Source of the DNA: Cryptomeria japonica | Lineage: Eukaryota; Streptophyta; Pinopsida; Cupressales; Cupressaceae | NCBI RefSeq assembly: GCF_030272615.1 | Contig: NC_081413.1 | Span: 161,694,849-161,758,848, forward strand | DNA length: 64,000 nt | Direction: 5' to 3' | Shown here: positions 35,227-46,710 of the stretch, one piece after another | Layout: every line of letters starts with the position of its first letter | Numbering within the stretch: the first letter of the stretch is position 1 | Notes under the pieces: generated by a model | The model's database searches: none | Told to the model about the DNA's origin: nothing | Seen by the model: the letters and a program-made list of their open reading frames with translations, nothing else | Program-made: the position numbers and the translations under genes

Positions 35227-37300
35227 ATGGTTGAAACCGTTCACAAAGATCTAGAAGGGAAGCTAGAGAAGCTTTAAGGTCTTTAAAAATGAGTACCTAT
35301 GAATTTGATGGAGATGAATTTTACAATCCATTTGAAAATCGTAGCAATATACTAGACAATGATAATGACAACAATGAGAACAACATTGGAAATGATAATG
35401 ACAATGACAATGCATCTGTGGATTCTGATGAAGTTGAGAAAACTATCATGGATCCCCATTTTAATAAATTGGTTCAAGAAATCATGAAGAGGGGTAGACA
35501 ATATTTCCCACAAGTTATGGCACATAGTGGAACAAGATTACCCAATGATTTTGATATGTCACAAATTTTGGAGGATGATCCAAATCAAACAAGTCAAGTT
35601 AATACAAGGGATAGGAGGCCTAGTAATGGTGGTAATAGAATAGAGTGTCTCATGCTTGAGTCCCCTTCCTCTCTATTTTAAAAAACCTGAAAATTCAAAC
35701 ACATACACTCATTCTCATGCTAATTTTACTAGGAACTCTCATGAACAACCCCACAGTATTCCTTTCCCATGGGGAAGAACTACCACCACACATTCTCTTG
35801 ATGATACCCAAGATCATACTAATGCATACAATTACACTCAAGCAAACATTCAGAATCATGACACGAGGAGAACCCATGTCAAATTTGGGGGCAATATCCA
35901 AGATCATTCTTATGACACCTCCTATCCCCATGGTCATGACATGTATCGACCTAGACCTAGTGCTCCTCACTATATTACCATACCAAGTGGTCCATATGCA
36001 AGCTACAACTATGTCCCTCCTCCATATGAACACATCTATGATTAATAACATCCATATATGCATTATATCCCTTCTCCACTTGGTGGCTTAGGCATGGGAC
36101 TAGCTCAAAGAGAAAATACACCACGCAAGAATGACTTGCAACAGTAGATAAAGGACTTACAAAAGAAAATGGTGGACATGAATACACCAAAGAAACAATA
36201 TACAATGAAGGACATATGTCCTTACCCATTTGGTAGAAGCATTCTAATGCCTCCATTCCCTCCACATTTTGTGACACCAAAATTTGATATGTACAAAGAG
36301 AAAGGGGATTCTAAGGTACACATAAGATAATTTTTCACAGCATGCATTTCGAGGTATAAGGAGAAGAAACATACTTGATGAGATTGTTCCCACAAATCTT
36401 AGGTAAACAGGCAATGGAATGATTCTCCCAACTTCCACTTGGAATTAAATCATGGAGTGACCTAGTAGAGGATTTTATACAACACTTCTCATATAGCATT
36501 GAAACAAATGTGTCAGTAACTACCTTGTGCAATACTAGGCAGAAAAATGGGGAATCTTTCTCTTCATTTTTACAGCGATGGAGAGGTCTTGCTAGTCGAT
36601 TCTCTTGTGATATACCACAAAAGAAAATGGTAGAAATGTTCACACAAAATGTCAACAAGGATATCAAATATGAGCTAATAAAATCATGCTTGTCTACCTT
36701 CAAAGAGGTCATTGAGAAAGGAATGACGATAGAAAAAGTCCTTATTGAACAAGGTATCATCAAGATATTCAAAGAAAATAAAGAAGAATCAAATGGGAAA
36801 GACAAACCAAGATTTTGGAACAAGAATAAGAACACAATCAATGATGGGGTAGTAGATGCAAATGTTGTGAAACCTAAGATAACTTTCCCCAGAGCAAGTT
36901 TTTCTAACTCAAACAATCAAGTGAACAATGAAAGGCAATCAGAACCTTGAAGGAAATACACCCCGTTGGGAGAGCCAATTGAAACCACATTCAAGAAGTT
37001 GGTGGAAAACAAGCTCATAATACTACCAGATAATCCACCATATGAGCCAAAAGTAAAACAAAATTGGTGGAATGATGATGAATATTGTGAATATCATAAG
37101 AGTAAAGGGCATTTAACTAGCAATTGTCACAATTTGAAGAATATCATACAGGATCTCATTGACAGAGGTGACATAGAAGTGGATGGCCACACCTCCAATG
37201 AAGAGCATGCGATGCTCAAGGAGCCATTTCCTAAACATGACAAGGCAAAAGAAAAACTATGGATAATTAAGCCAATTATACCAAAACCCCCTATGATTAT
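35227..37300 (+). pseudogene. gag of element A2
   Basis: The ATG at 35227 matches the A1 start (MVET); a shift follows within 20 codons and the reading continues through 35289 (MSTYEFDGDEF). Then come an acidic Asn/Asp region, DPHFNKLVQEIMKR, a His/Tyr/Pro-rich region ending PPPYEHIYD, CPYPFGRS, the gag core (SVTTLCNTRQKNGESF near 36510), and a knuckle YCEYHKSKGHLTSNC at about 37082-37127 followed by LKNIIQDLIDRGDIEVDGH. Several stops and shifts (near 35681, 36045, 36330-36500, 36950) inactivate it. The N-terminal Tyr/His-rich insert differs in length from A1. Confidence 0.85.
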
Positions 37301-37483
37301 GATTCTATTATTAATCATATTTCAATGGACAATCATGTTTCTACGATCATCATAAAGAACAAACCTCCCGAAGATTCTACCCAAAGGAGTAAAGTTGTTT
37401 TAAAAGGCATTGGACCATCTTCTTCATCCTCCAAAAATGAAACCTCTGAATCTAATGTCACAACCCATTGAGGTAAAGTCACC

Positions 37484-38433
37484 TTGCAAGGTGTTCCATC
37501 CAAGACCACAACCTCACCATCTACCAAAAATGAATATGACCTTGTAGATCAATTAGGGAAGACACCTTCCCTCATATCCATCCTTGAGATTTTACACATA
37601 TCTCCCGCACATAAAGCCATCCTTGATAAGACTTTGAGAGAGACCTTTGTACCCACTGATCTGAACGTGGCCCAGTTTCAAGCCATGGTGGGATACCTTT
37701 CTATTCCACATTGCCTTACATTCACAGAAGTCAATGATGCATATGTAACCCAATCTCATAATGTAACTTCACATATTGAAGCCTTTATCCATAAAAACTG
37801 AATAAAACGAGTCTTGATAGATGGAGGAGAGGGTCTAAACATTTGTACATTGAACACTATTAAACAATAGGATTTTATGAAAAAGCTATGAATTCTACAC
37901 ATGCTACCACCATAAAACTATATGATGATGAAGAGCACTCATCCAAGGGAACAGTAACCTTACCTCTCAAAGCTGGGCCAGTTATGAAGGATGTGGTATG
38001 TCAGGTCCTTGATTTAGAGCTCACATACAATATACTCTTGGGACGCCTATAGATTCAAGAAATGAGAGTTGTTCCTTCTACATATCATCAATGTATTAAG
38101 TTCCCACACAATGGAGTTGAAGTGACTATTAAAGGTGATCCAAATACAATCATGTATTGCAACAACCTATGATCAAGATTAGAAACAGTAGTCCCAGTCA
38201 ATAGAGAAGCAACTCCATCATCAACATGTGTGGATCTAGAATCCTTAAAACTTGTAGCATCAAAACAAACAGAGCTAAAAGAAAAGTTCAAAATTAAAGA
38301 CTTGGGATTTGGTGAATGTATCTGTCATGTTAATAAACTCCCACTATCTCCTAAGGTATTTGATGCTATGCAAAAAGGATTAGAAAATCTATTTGATGAC
38401 AACACACACAAGAACACAAGAAGCAAACGTTAG
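37484..38433 (+). pseudogene. aspartic protease of element A2, cut by element C
   Basis: FQAMVGYLSIPHCLTF precedes the active site VLIDGGEGLNIC at about 37809-37845 (after a stop at 37799-37801). It is followed by LSTYHQCIKFPHNG-like protease words (readable as [12 protein letters not shown] near 38068-38103). The open stretch 38230-38433 is a Lys-rich linker ending NTRSKR, directly against the C LTR. The G-patch part is not seen and would lie beyond the insertion, as would RT. Confidence 0.75.
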
Positions 38434-39852
38434 TGTTAGCAACCAAATATTATTCTAAACAGGCATATCAAGAGAGAGATTGAGCATGAAATAAAAAGCA
38501 TACAAACATATAATAGATAAACTATGCTCCTCCAAATGCTAACCAAGATGCTCATAGTTGCTCCTCCCGTGTTCCTCTCCTCTCCGAGTTCCACATGAGT
38601 GTAGCTCTTAGTTGCGCACTGCTATGGAATTCTTATGGAGATTCAAGATTGTGATATGATTGTGAAAGTATGCAAATGTGAACAAGCTAAAAATGAGATT
38701 ATTATCTAATATAGTATTGAATTTAGTCCAAAAGAGTAAATGTAAATGCTTATGCTAAATGCTCTCTAAATTTCACTATAGGTTAAATGCATACAAGATT
38801 TCAGGATCATAGATGTGCTTGAGAATGCTTGAGGGTTTGAAAATGAGGAATGTGAGCTCTATTTATAGGTAAAATGAAGCAATGGAGGGTTGAGATTGAG
38901 CAATCTCAACAAGGGTTAGGATTGAAGGGCGTATTATCCATGTGAGAGCTTTCAATCCAATCTTAGGATGACAAATGTCAACAAGAGATGGGTTGAGAGG
39001 AGAGGGACTAAGCATTAAATGCTTGACATGACTTGAGGGTTAACTTGGGAGGTAAGGTTAATGTTGAGTTGAAAGAATAAAGCCATTATCCAATAAATAA
39101 TATCTTTATCCAATGGATAAACTCTTGTGCAAGAGTTAGTGAGGATAACCATGATCAAAGCAATAAATCCTTGAAGAGACAAATGGGTTAAATGATGGTT
39201 GAGTTAGAGGTAAAGTCTCTAACCATGTGGGTGAGTTGAGTTAACCATAAATGGTTATGTATGAGCTATTAATGGTCATGTAAGAGCCATTAGTGGTTTG
39301 GAAGACTTTAGGGGTTAGCACATAAAGCATTAGATGCTTTTCAAAGACTTTGGAGTCTTTGAGAAGTGACTTCAAGTTGCTTAGCAATGTGATAATATTT
39401 AAGAGATGGATTAGGCTAATTAGGAATGATTAAAAAGTGGTTAGAAGGGTCTAGAAAGGGATTTAGGATTGCAAGTGGATTTGGTGGGTGAGGGAAACTA
39501 GAATTTAAATTAAAATAAAATTAATTTATTTCAACTTGTGGTTGCAACTTGCATTTGTAGGAAAATGCAAGTGGGGTGGGGGGGGTTTAATGATTTAAAT
39601 AAATATTTTAATTATTTATTTAAAAGAGGAAAGGGGTTGAAATTAAAAAAATAGGGTTTATTCATTTAATTTATTGTGAATTTGGTTTAATGAATTAATT
39701 AAAATAGAATGAATAATTTATTTAATTAATAGGAGAGTGGTTGAGGATGAATTAATTAAATGTTAATTTAATTAACTGTTGGCTAGTGGGTTTATTAATC
39801 AAATATAAAGCAAATATTCATTTAATTAAATGGACAGATTTACGTGACTACA
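38434..39852 (-). repeat. 3' LTR of element C
   Basis: On the minus strand the LTR starts TGTAGTCACGTAAATC at 39852, related to the TGTAGACACC starts of A and D, runs through AT-rich U3, has a TATA box (CTATAAATAG, 38867-38858), and ends GGTTGCTAACA at 38434. Length is 1419 bp. The polypurine tract directly before it fixes the orientation. No second copy is in the window. Confidence 0.8.
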
Positions 39853-39865
39853 TTTGCCCCTCTTT
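39853..39865 (-). promoter_or_regulatory. polypurine tract of element C
   Basis: The minus-strand AAAGAGGGGCAAA lies immediately before the LTR start TGTAG. Plus-strand DNA synthesis is primed from such tracts; position and composition fit exactly. Confidence 0.8.
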
Positions 39866-40162
39866 AAGACGATGCGATTTATCACGTCGTTTCAAAGAAA
39901 GAAAAATAGGTGTGAATAAATATGCCCCATAAATGTTAATTTAATGGGTGGTATGACCCCTCGAGAGATGGGTTGAAAAATTTCTAAAATGAGGTGATCT
40001 CTTGAAAAAGAATGAGAAGTGGTAGGGAGGTAGAATAGAAGAATTTAGCAATAATGGTGAAAGAATAGAATAAAACAGAGATAACACGAAGAAATAGGAG
40101 GCGCTAGAAGTTCACGGGGGCCACGATGATGAACGGAGTAAAAGTAGGGTTAGGGCAAAGGG

Positions 40163-40169
40163 TATATAT
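40163..40169 (+). promoter_or_regulatory. TATA box of the antisense PMD gene
   Basis: TATATAT in the context GGGTATATATGGGG lies 82 bases before the first ATG (40251) of the PMD gene, on the strand opposite to element C. It suggests the gene has its own RNA polymerase II promoter. Confidence 0.5.
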
Positions 40170-40250
40170 GGGGGAGAATGGGTAAAAATAGGGTCATTTG
40201 CATCCATCTCCATAGCTATTCAGAGCTTTGATAGTGACTTCTTTGAAACA

Positions 40251-42840
40251 ATGAGTAACAGTCAGGATGCCAGTACCTATAGCAGATCATCGGCTAGAGC
40301 GAGTCCGTCGATTCCAATGACCAGATGACTACGGACCAATGGTACGCAAATTTGAATTTTTTCTTTTCACACATTTTTGAGGTTTTTTTTTCAAGCGTCC
40401 AAGTTGAGTCAAGACAATAGCGCTAAAACTGTATTTTAGCATTGTTGTCACTTTGACTAGTGTTTTTGTGCCGCTATAGCACTATTACATAGTGGTTTTA
40501 GCACTTTTGCAAGGTTTAGCGCATTCGTACATTTATTTTACCGTGATTGTAGTTTTAGTGTGATCGAGTCAGCCTTGTAGCGCTATTGCTCGAAAATGGC
40601 ACTGTTGTGTAGTGGTTTTAGCACGATTGGTTTTGTAGCACTAATGTGTAGTTGTTTTAGCGTGATTGTTAGCAGAATAGCGTTATTGTCTGAAAAATAG
40701 ATACCCCAGTGTTAGAAAAATAATCTCCTGATGCCGATGGTGGATGGATGGATAGGCTAGTTGTTTTGAACCATAGAAACCTCGTTGAGACTAGGTCATT
40801 ATGATAAATGCCTGTTGTACTCTAGGTGTGCCATGATTGCTTACCTATTGAGACCTGAAGATACTTGATTAGATTATCTGTTGATAGTCTAGGTTTAAAC
40901 TTAAGAAAGTTTGAAATAAAACAACTGATGATGATGGTTGATGTGTGTGTGTAGGAGGATCTTCCTGTCTTACAAATGCGGGAGAGGCATCCAACTATGC
41001 AGCAGTTGAGAGATTAGTTGATGGAGGCCAAGATTGATTGCATTGCAACGACATGCCTTTATGATTTGATGTACATGCCTGTGATTCAGATGAATCACGA
41101 CTTGATGACAACATTAACGGAGTGGTGGCACAACGAGACTTGCACGTTCCATCTGGCTATGGGGGAGATGACCATGACACTAGAGAATGTGTGGCAGATC
41201 TTGCACATCCCTATTCAAGGGGATCTTGTGACATATGACCGAGCATGGGGAACAACAGATTTTTCATGAGGATGTGTTTATTCATGATGGCTCGATAGCA
41301 TGGGAGGAGATAGCTGCATTATATGAGCCACTTTTAGCTGTACTATCAGGGATTGTTGGGGGCCTTCTATGCCCAGAATGATGATCACATGGAATTGTTG
41401 TGGGTTGGGGCTAGATTATAGAGCAAATGGTGACTGAGGGGACCCGCATTGCATGGGGATTGTGCATTTTGGCACATTTATATCAGATATCTACATGAGG
41501 TGGTGTACCGAGAGACGAGTTCGCTAGGAGTTGGGATCACTCTTTTGCATATCTGGGAATGGGAGCACCTACCCATGACTCAACTTGTTAGTCCGAGATT
41601 TAGGGTAGTGGATCAGCCCTATGTGTATATGTACAGAGGTATGATGAGTTAGCCCCACCTGGGGAAGTTAGAGTGGTGGCAACGGGCATTAGATGATCTA
41701 GATATAGTGATCTAGAGGCCCTGTATCGAGTGTGACCCTTGGGATGATGATGCAGAGGCCTTGCCTTATGTATTTATGACACGGTACTTGATTGGTAGGA
41801 AATCCTACAATTTGGAGAGATAGGTACCTGGTAGAGTGATGAGGCAGTTTGGTCAGAGGCAGGGATTGCCAAGTAGATCAAGAGAGTATGCATGGGCAGT
41901 ATGGGAGAGATTCCAGTGGGGGCCAATGTTACCGTATGATCAAACTTTAGTAGAGTTTCAGACTTTACAGGTGAGACCATGGCATATGAGGCTAGGGGTG
42001 GTAGATGCAGGGGTTACAAATGAGTACACATAGTACATTACTGTACATCCTATTCCATGTATATTGGATCCAACGGAGCTGATTCCAAAGTTTGAGGATG
42101 ATAGGAGATAGAGACATAAGAGGAGAGGAGGTCGAGGATTTGTAGTAGATGGACGAGGTAGAGGTGACAGAGGAGGAATTGATGGAGGAGGAGGTGATGG
42201 AGGATGAGGAGGTGAGGATGGTGAATTTGGAGGTGGTGGGGGGTTTGGATGTGGAGATGGTCAAGGAGGATGGTTATAGCAGAGAGGGAGAGGTGAGAAG
42301 CCATTGTGACTATCATAGGGGCCTTTGATATAGGGAGGAGTCAGATTAGGTGGCAAGGACATACAGGAGGGAGAGGCACCTATGGATATGGGAGAGGGAG
42401 CCATTGGCGGAGGAGAGGGAGCTATAGATGGAGGAGATATGTGGGACTATATGCTAGTATTTATGTAGACTCAACTTATAGCAGCCGAGGCACAAGTGGA
42501 GGAGATGGAGGTAGAGGTTGTAGCTAGAGATGTCTAGCTATTTACATGGGAGTCAAAGTTGACTATAGTGCTGCGTGAGAGAGATGAGGTAGTTGATAGG
42601 GTGATCCAGCTGCAGGAGAGAGTTCAGGCCTTGGAGGGACTACAGGGACATGGGTCATCGACTGATTCATTGGTGAGGGAGTTACGGTGGGCGGGTGGAG
42701 AGGTTGACTATTGGTGGGGACTATATGAGCACACGGTGCCATCTAGTCAGTGGGAACTGAGCTATTCAAAGATGTGTCGGGTGAGATCAAAGCAGTCTCA
42801 GAGGATGCAGAGAAGTGGTAGTGTGATGGGTCCTCCATGA
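40251..42840 (+). pseudogene. plant mobile domain (PMD) gene, antisense within element C
   Basis: Exon 1 (40251-40341) encodes a Ser-rich start MSNSQDASTYSRSSARAS with a TGA at 40326. After a probable intron, exon 2 from 40955 carries the PMD core: LTEWWHNETCTFHLAMGEMT, TLENVWQILHIPIQGD, then (frame change after 41269) LGVGITLLHIWEWEHLPM, YMYRGMMS, and MMRQFGQRQGLPSR near 41836. A Gly/Arg-rich region (42100-42530) and a coiled-coil tail (RERDEVVDRVIQLQERVQAL, 42577-42636) follow, ending at TGA 42838-42840. PMD proteins occur in host silencing factors and in transposons; this role here is unknown. Stops and shifts make it a pseudogene. It lies antisense between integrase and the 3' LTR. Confidence 0.8.
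40342..40954 (+). other. probable intron of the PMD gene with AGCGCTATTG-like motifs
   Basis: The donor is G|GTACGC at 40341/40342 and the acceptor GTGTGTGTAG|GAG at 40954/40955. Coding similarity to PMD starts after the acceptor. The joined phase is off by one base, so either splice choice or an indel is uncertain. Inside, about ten variants of TAGCGCTATTG and TAGTGGTTTTAGCAC cluster at 40420-40690. Confidence 0.5.
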
Positions 42841-45349
42841 TGAGATAGTACAGGTGGTGCAGGGGGTAGTGGGGGAGCCAGTGGTGATGGTGGTGCATCA
42901 TCTGGCTAGAGTGCCATTTGAGAGAGCTTTATGTATTTTATTATATTGTCATTTTGGACTGTAATTTGGATGGCTCTTGGTAGCCAATATTTTTGACATC
43001 ATTGTACTCTGATACATGTATGTTTTTGCTAGATGATATATGATGTGATATATATGAGGAGATCCTATGTGTTGTGATGATATGCATTTTGATGATATGT
43101 ATGGTTTTATGCAGGATGATGATTTATGATTTATGCTTAGATGGATGTTTGTATTTGCTAGATGTATATGTTTATGAGATGATTCCTATATGCATGTTAT
43201 GATGATTTGTATGATGTCTATATGCATGTTTATGAATGTGATGCTAACATGTGGATGCATGTTAATATATGTATGATTTATTGTTGTAATGCTTTATGTA
43301 TGAAATGCCATGATGATGATGTATGCAAAATGGTGAATGAATAATGTTGACTATGAGATAGATAGTACTTGTGTGTATGTTGATAAAATGATGATATGTA
43401 GTCGTGTTTGATATGATGAAATGCAATGAATCTAATGGTTTATATAAAGGTGTATAGATGGTTGAAAATGAATGTAAAATGGATAAACAAATGTAAAGTA
43501 CAAATGTTTATGTGATGATTTCTAAATGAATGTACTTTGTAAAATGAATAAACACATGTTTGAGAAAAATTCTTATTGATTCTAAATGACTTAAAATATG
43601 ACTAAGTGAAATGATAATGCCACTAAGGGGTAATGAATAGTTGAACCTTAATGCAATTAAAAGGATAAGGAATGCATCTTAATGAACCCTAAATGAAATA
43701 CTTTAAGATGAAATAAATGAGTATAAGAATATACTGGATGGATAGAACAATGCACTTAACTAATGGATAGATAAATAAATGCATGCAACTAAAGGAATCT
43801 AGATGAATGTATTGTAAACAAACTTAAATGATGATGAATGATTTTGAATGATTTAAGGATGCTAATCTAAGTACATGATAATGAATGCAATGAAATTATA
43901 TTAAATGCACTTTAATGAATATTGAAAATGAATGTAATGAACCTTATGTAAGTAAATGATAATGAACTAGATGCATTTAAATGCAACTAAATGTAATGAA
44001 ATGATGATGCCATGTGTTAGTGATAGATGAATGCAAGGTTTGGTGAGAATTTGCATGATGTACTCATGATCTATCAGAGAACTCCGTTGTGATTGTATCC
44101 AAGACCAATTCATTTTACAATAATTTCTCATATTTAAACTTGTTCACACTTGCATAAAAAACAATAAATATGAATAATGAATGATCAAATGGATGGGTGA
44201 TATGCAATGGAATGCAATATAAATAGATGAGATGAAATGATGATCTATAATGCTTTTTAGTTTTCATCATTGAGTAATGGTAGTATCAATCGTGGACGAG
44301 GTAGTAGGAGCCAAGTTTGGAGCATTGTACCTACAAGCAAGTAGCATAAATAGAGAATATGGACCCTCCGTAATGGTTCATGCTCATATGGTTGAGGTAT
44401 ATGCTTTAGTCAGCAAGCCGTAGTGATCCATGACTATATTTTGCATAAGATCATGTAGCTTAGTGAACTTCCCACGTAGACACCATTAGTACATGCCCCA
44501 AAACTTCATTGGAATAATTCATAGAAGATAAACAAACAATGCTTAGGAACCATCCTGGCTACTCTAATCACTTATGGATATCCCGGAGTAGCGTAGGAAC
44601 CTGATATAAATGAATAAATAACTTTATCAAATTGACCAGGTACTTGATAGCTTAAACATAATTTTCTTGTCAAAGAAAATGTTATCATGTCTTTGTTTTG
44701 GTAAGGAAGGATGCATCCTTGTTAAAATAGTTTGTGTGTCGATGTTGATTGTTTGGTCGATGTGATAAGTGGTCATTGTTTGAGTATTTCAAAATTTTTG
44801 TTTGGTATTTGCTTTGATGCATATGTATAACGGATTTTTATGCATTGCCATGTTTTTGATCAATTTTTTATGTTTTATGATGTTTTTGGATTTTGTGAGT
44901 TGTTTGAATGTTTTTGAATTTTGTGATATAGTTTTGAATGAAAAACTCAATGAATCATAAGTAATGCAGAATCCACTTCCATCAATAGGTTAAGATCATT
45001 GCCCCCAATTTAGACATGACTATGAAAAAGCGGGATGTAAGACGCATGAAGTACTATCCTTGATTGCAGATCAATACAAGCCATGGTTTTGACTGATAAA
45101 TGAGTGGATGCAATGAATGTGATCGCAACAAGTCTAATAGACAATGGAGCCATAGCCTTTACGAGTGGTGCCTGTTTTCCAGGTTTTCACCATCACACTT
45201 ACCCAAGGTGCCACCAAAGTGGTTGCTCACCATTTGGATGCATGATTTTTCTTTACTATTATGATTTTTTTGTATTTTCTTCAAGACATTTTATCTGAAT
45301 GTTTTTAGAGTTCTTTCTGATATGTATTGGAGCTTGATGCTCTATACAA
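42841..45349 (-). other. 3' non-coding region of element C
   Basis: Between the PMD gene and integrase I see no gene. 42950-44050 is low complexity, rich in ATGATG/ATGAATG words on the plus strand. At about 45180-45260 (minus sense) lie an A-rich tract and GATGGTGAAAACCTGG, closely matching D near 50945-51035 and less fully B near 24733. A TTGGGGGCAATG word near 44995-45012 parallels GGGGGCAA words in B and D. Confidence 0.55.
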
Positions 45350-45726
45350 CTTATGTATGAAACCTTTTGAGGTGCATGTTGTTGATCAGATTTGCTAGTG
45401 GTTCTCCTTCTGAAGTAGCCAACTGATATGTCCCAGACCCAAATACAACAGTGATAACATATGGACCCAACTAGTTTGATTCAAACTTGCTCTGATGTTC
45501 TCTTTTTGGTTAGTTATGAGGATTCTCTCTAAGAACAAGATCACCTACCTCAAATGTACGAGGTCTAACCCAATGATTACAGCTTCTACTCATGCACTGC
45601 TGATAGGCTTTGAGGTGATTGTATGCAGCTTGTCGCCTTTCATCCAGTAGTTCCAAGTCTTGAAGATGGGAGACTCGGTATGCTTCATCATCTATCAGAT
45701 TATGCAAGGAAACTTGTAGAGATGGT
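45350..45726 (-). pseudogene. integrase C-terminal part of element C
   Basis: Minus-strand reading begins at PSLQVSLHNLIDDEAY, continues through SHLQDLELLDERRQAAYNHL, FEVGDLVLRENP, the LGPYVITVVFGSG block and ends near NNMHLKRFHT around 45355, all aligned with B integrase 24215-24596. Stops occur near 45510. It is separated from the core (54723-55420) by element D. Comparison with B shows about 80 residues (roughly 240 bases), including the expected catalytic Glu, are missing at the junction. Confidence 0.85.
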
Positions 45727-46689
45727 TGTAGACACCTAAAATCAATATTTAATTAATTTAAGCCTATCAACGTAATTAATTAACTTAATTGTGTTATCCT
45801 CATTTCTCTCAGAATTAATGAAATCTAATTAAATTAATCCTGTCACTATTGTGCAATAATTAATTTATCAAATAAATTAATTATTACCCTATTCTTCTAA
45901 ATTCCCCTCCAATAATTATTTCCTCTAAACCCACTGAGTTAAATAATTCTAATTAATTAACCTAATCATGTGATTCCTACAAATCACATTTCCTAATCCC
46001 ACTCAACCTAATTAATCCTTCTAGAATCTCTCATAATCATGATTATCATTATCCCTCAATTTTTAATTCCCACTCATGTCACATCAACATTGAGCCTCTC
46101 AAAGAGATTTAAATTTCTTTGAATCCCTTAATGCATCCTTATTTTGTTATTTTTAATTCCTCATGTTTGAAATTCAAATTTGTCCCCCCTTTTTCCCAAG
46201 GAATTTTATATTCCTGTTTATTTTCCCAAGGCACCCTTGATCCATGCCTTCTATCTAAACTAAATCTCAACCCTTCATGATCAAATCAATCTTGGCTCTC
46301 CATTGGCCTTCTCCAATATATAAATTGGAGCCTATTCTCCTCACAAATCATCCACTTCTCATGCATTGTCATGCTACTCTTTTCTCCTCTTCTTTCTCCA
46401 ATCTTTCAATCCAAATCCATCCATCTTTAATCTATCCCTCAAATCCAAATCCTATCAAATCCATCAATTCTTGTTGAGAAAAGGAGATCAATCCACATCC
46501 AAAATCAAACAAGGAGCACATCAAGTGGAGCATCAAGGGCGCATCCCTATCATCCACTTCATCAAACTCAATCCGAAGGAGAAGGTAAAATAGGAAGGTA
46601 AAAATGATCTCTTGATGTTTTAATGTTTTCATGCTTATTTCATTATGTTTTTTATCATTTAACCCTTCAAATCCATTTTCCCCTCTTCA
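45727..46689 (+). repeat. 5' LTR of element D
   Basis: Begins TGTAGACACCTAAAATCAA and ends CCCTCTTCA; 963 bp. It has AT-rich U3 words, a TATA box TATATAAA at 46317-46324 and a Thr/Ser-coding pyrimidine-rich R/U5. The second copy at 52664-53500 is very similar but lacks about the first 93 bases and about 34 bases near 46420. Confidence 0.85.
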
Positions 46690-46692
46690 TTC

Positions 46693-46710
46693 TGGCACAT
46701 CCGGTGGGAC
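46693..46710 (+). promoter_or_regulatory. primer-binding site of element D
   Basis: TGGCACATCCGGTGGGAC starts three bases after the LTR end and resembles the A2 site. Confidence 0.75.

Larger units (their letters stand above)
31783..38433 (+). mobile_element. Ty3/gypsy element A2, 5' part, interrupted by element C
   Basis: LTR, PBS, leader, gag and protease run on the plus strand and stop at 38433, exactly where the LTR of C begins. The remaining pol and 3' LTR should continue to the right of C, outside the window. The five bases before the LTR are ATAAC (31778-31782). The match to A1 extends from LTR to gag. Confidence 0.85.

Noticed and set aside
35695-36063. 122-codon minus-strand frame with hydrophobic runs
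   Set aside because: Antisense to the His/Tyr-rich part of A2 gag.
36335-36916. 193-codon frame on the minus strand
   Set aside because: Antisense to the gag core of A2, which is supported by homology on the plus strand.
38434-39852. LTR of C read as a plus-strand 5' LTR starting TGTTAGCAACC
   Set aside because: The opposite strand starts TGTAGTCACG like the other LTRs and has a polypurine tract directly before it, so it is a minus-strand 3' LTR.
42000-42320. Two minus-strand frames rich in Ser/Thr or His/Leu
   Set aside because: Antisense to the Gly-rich part of the PMD gene; composition follows from GGA repeats.
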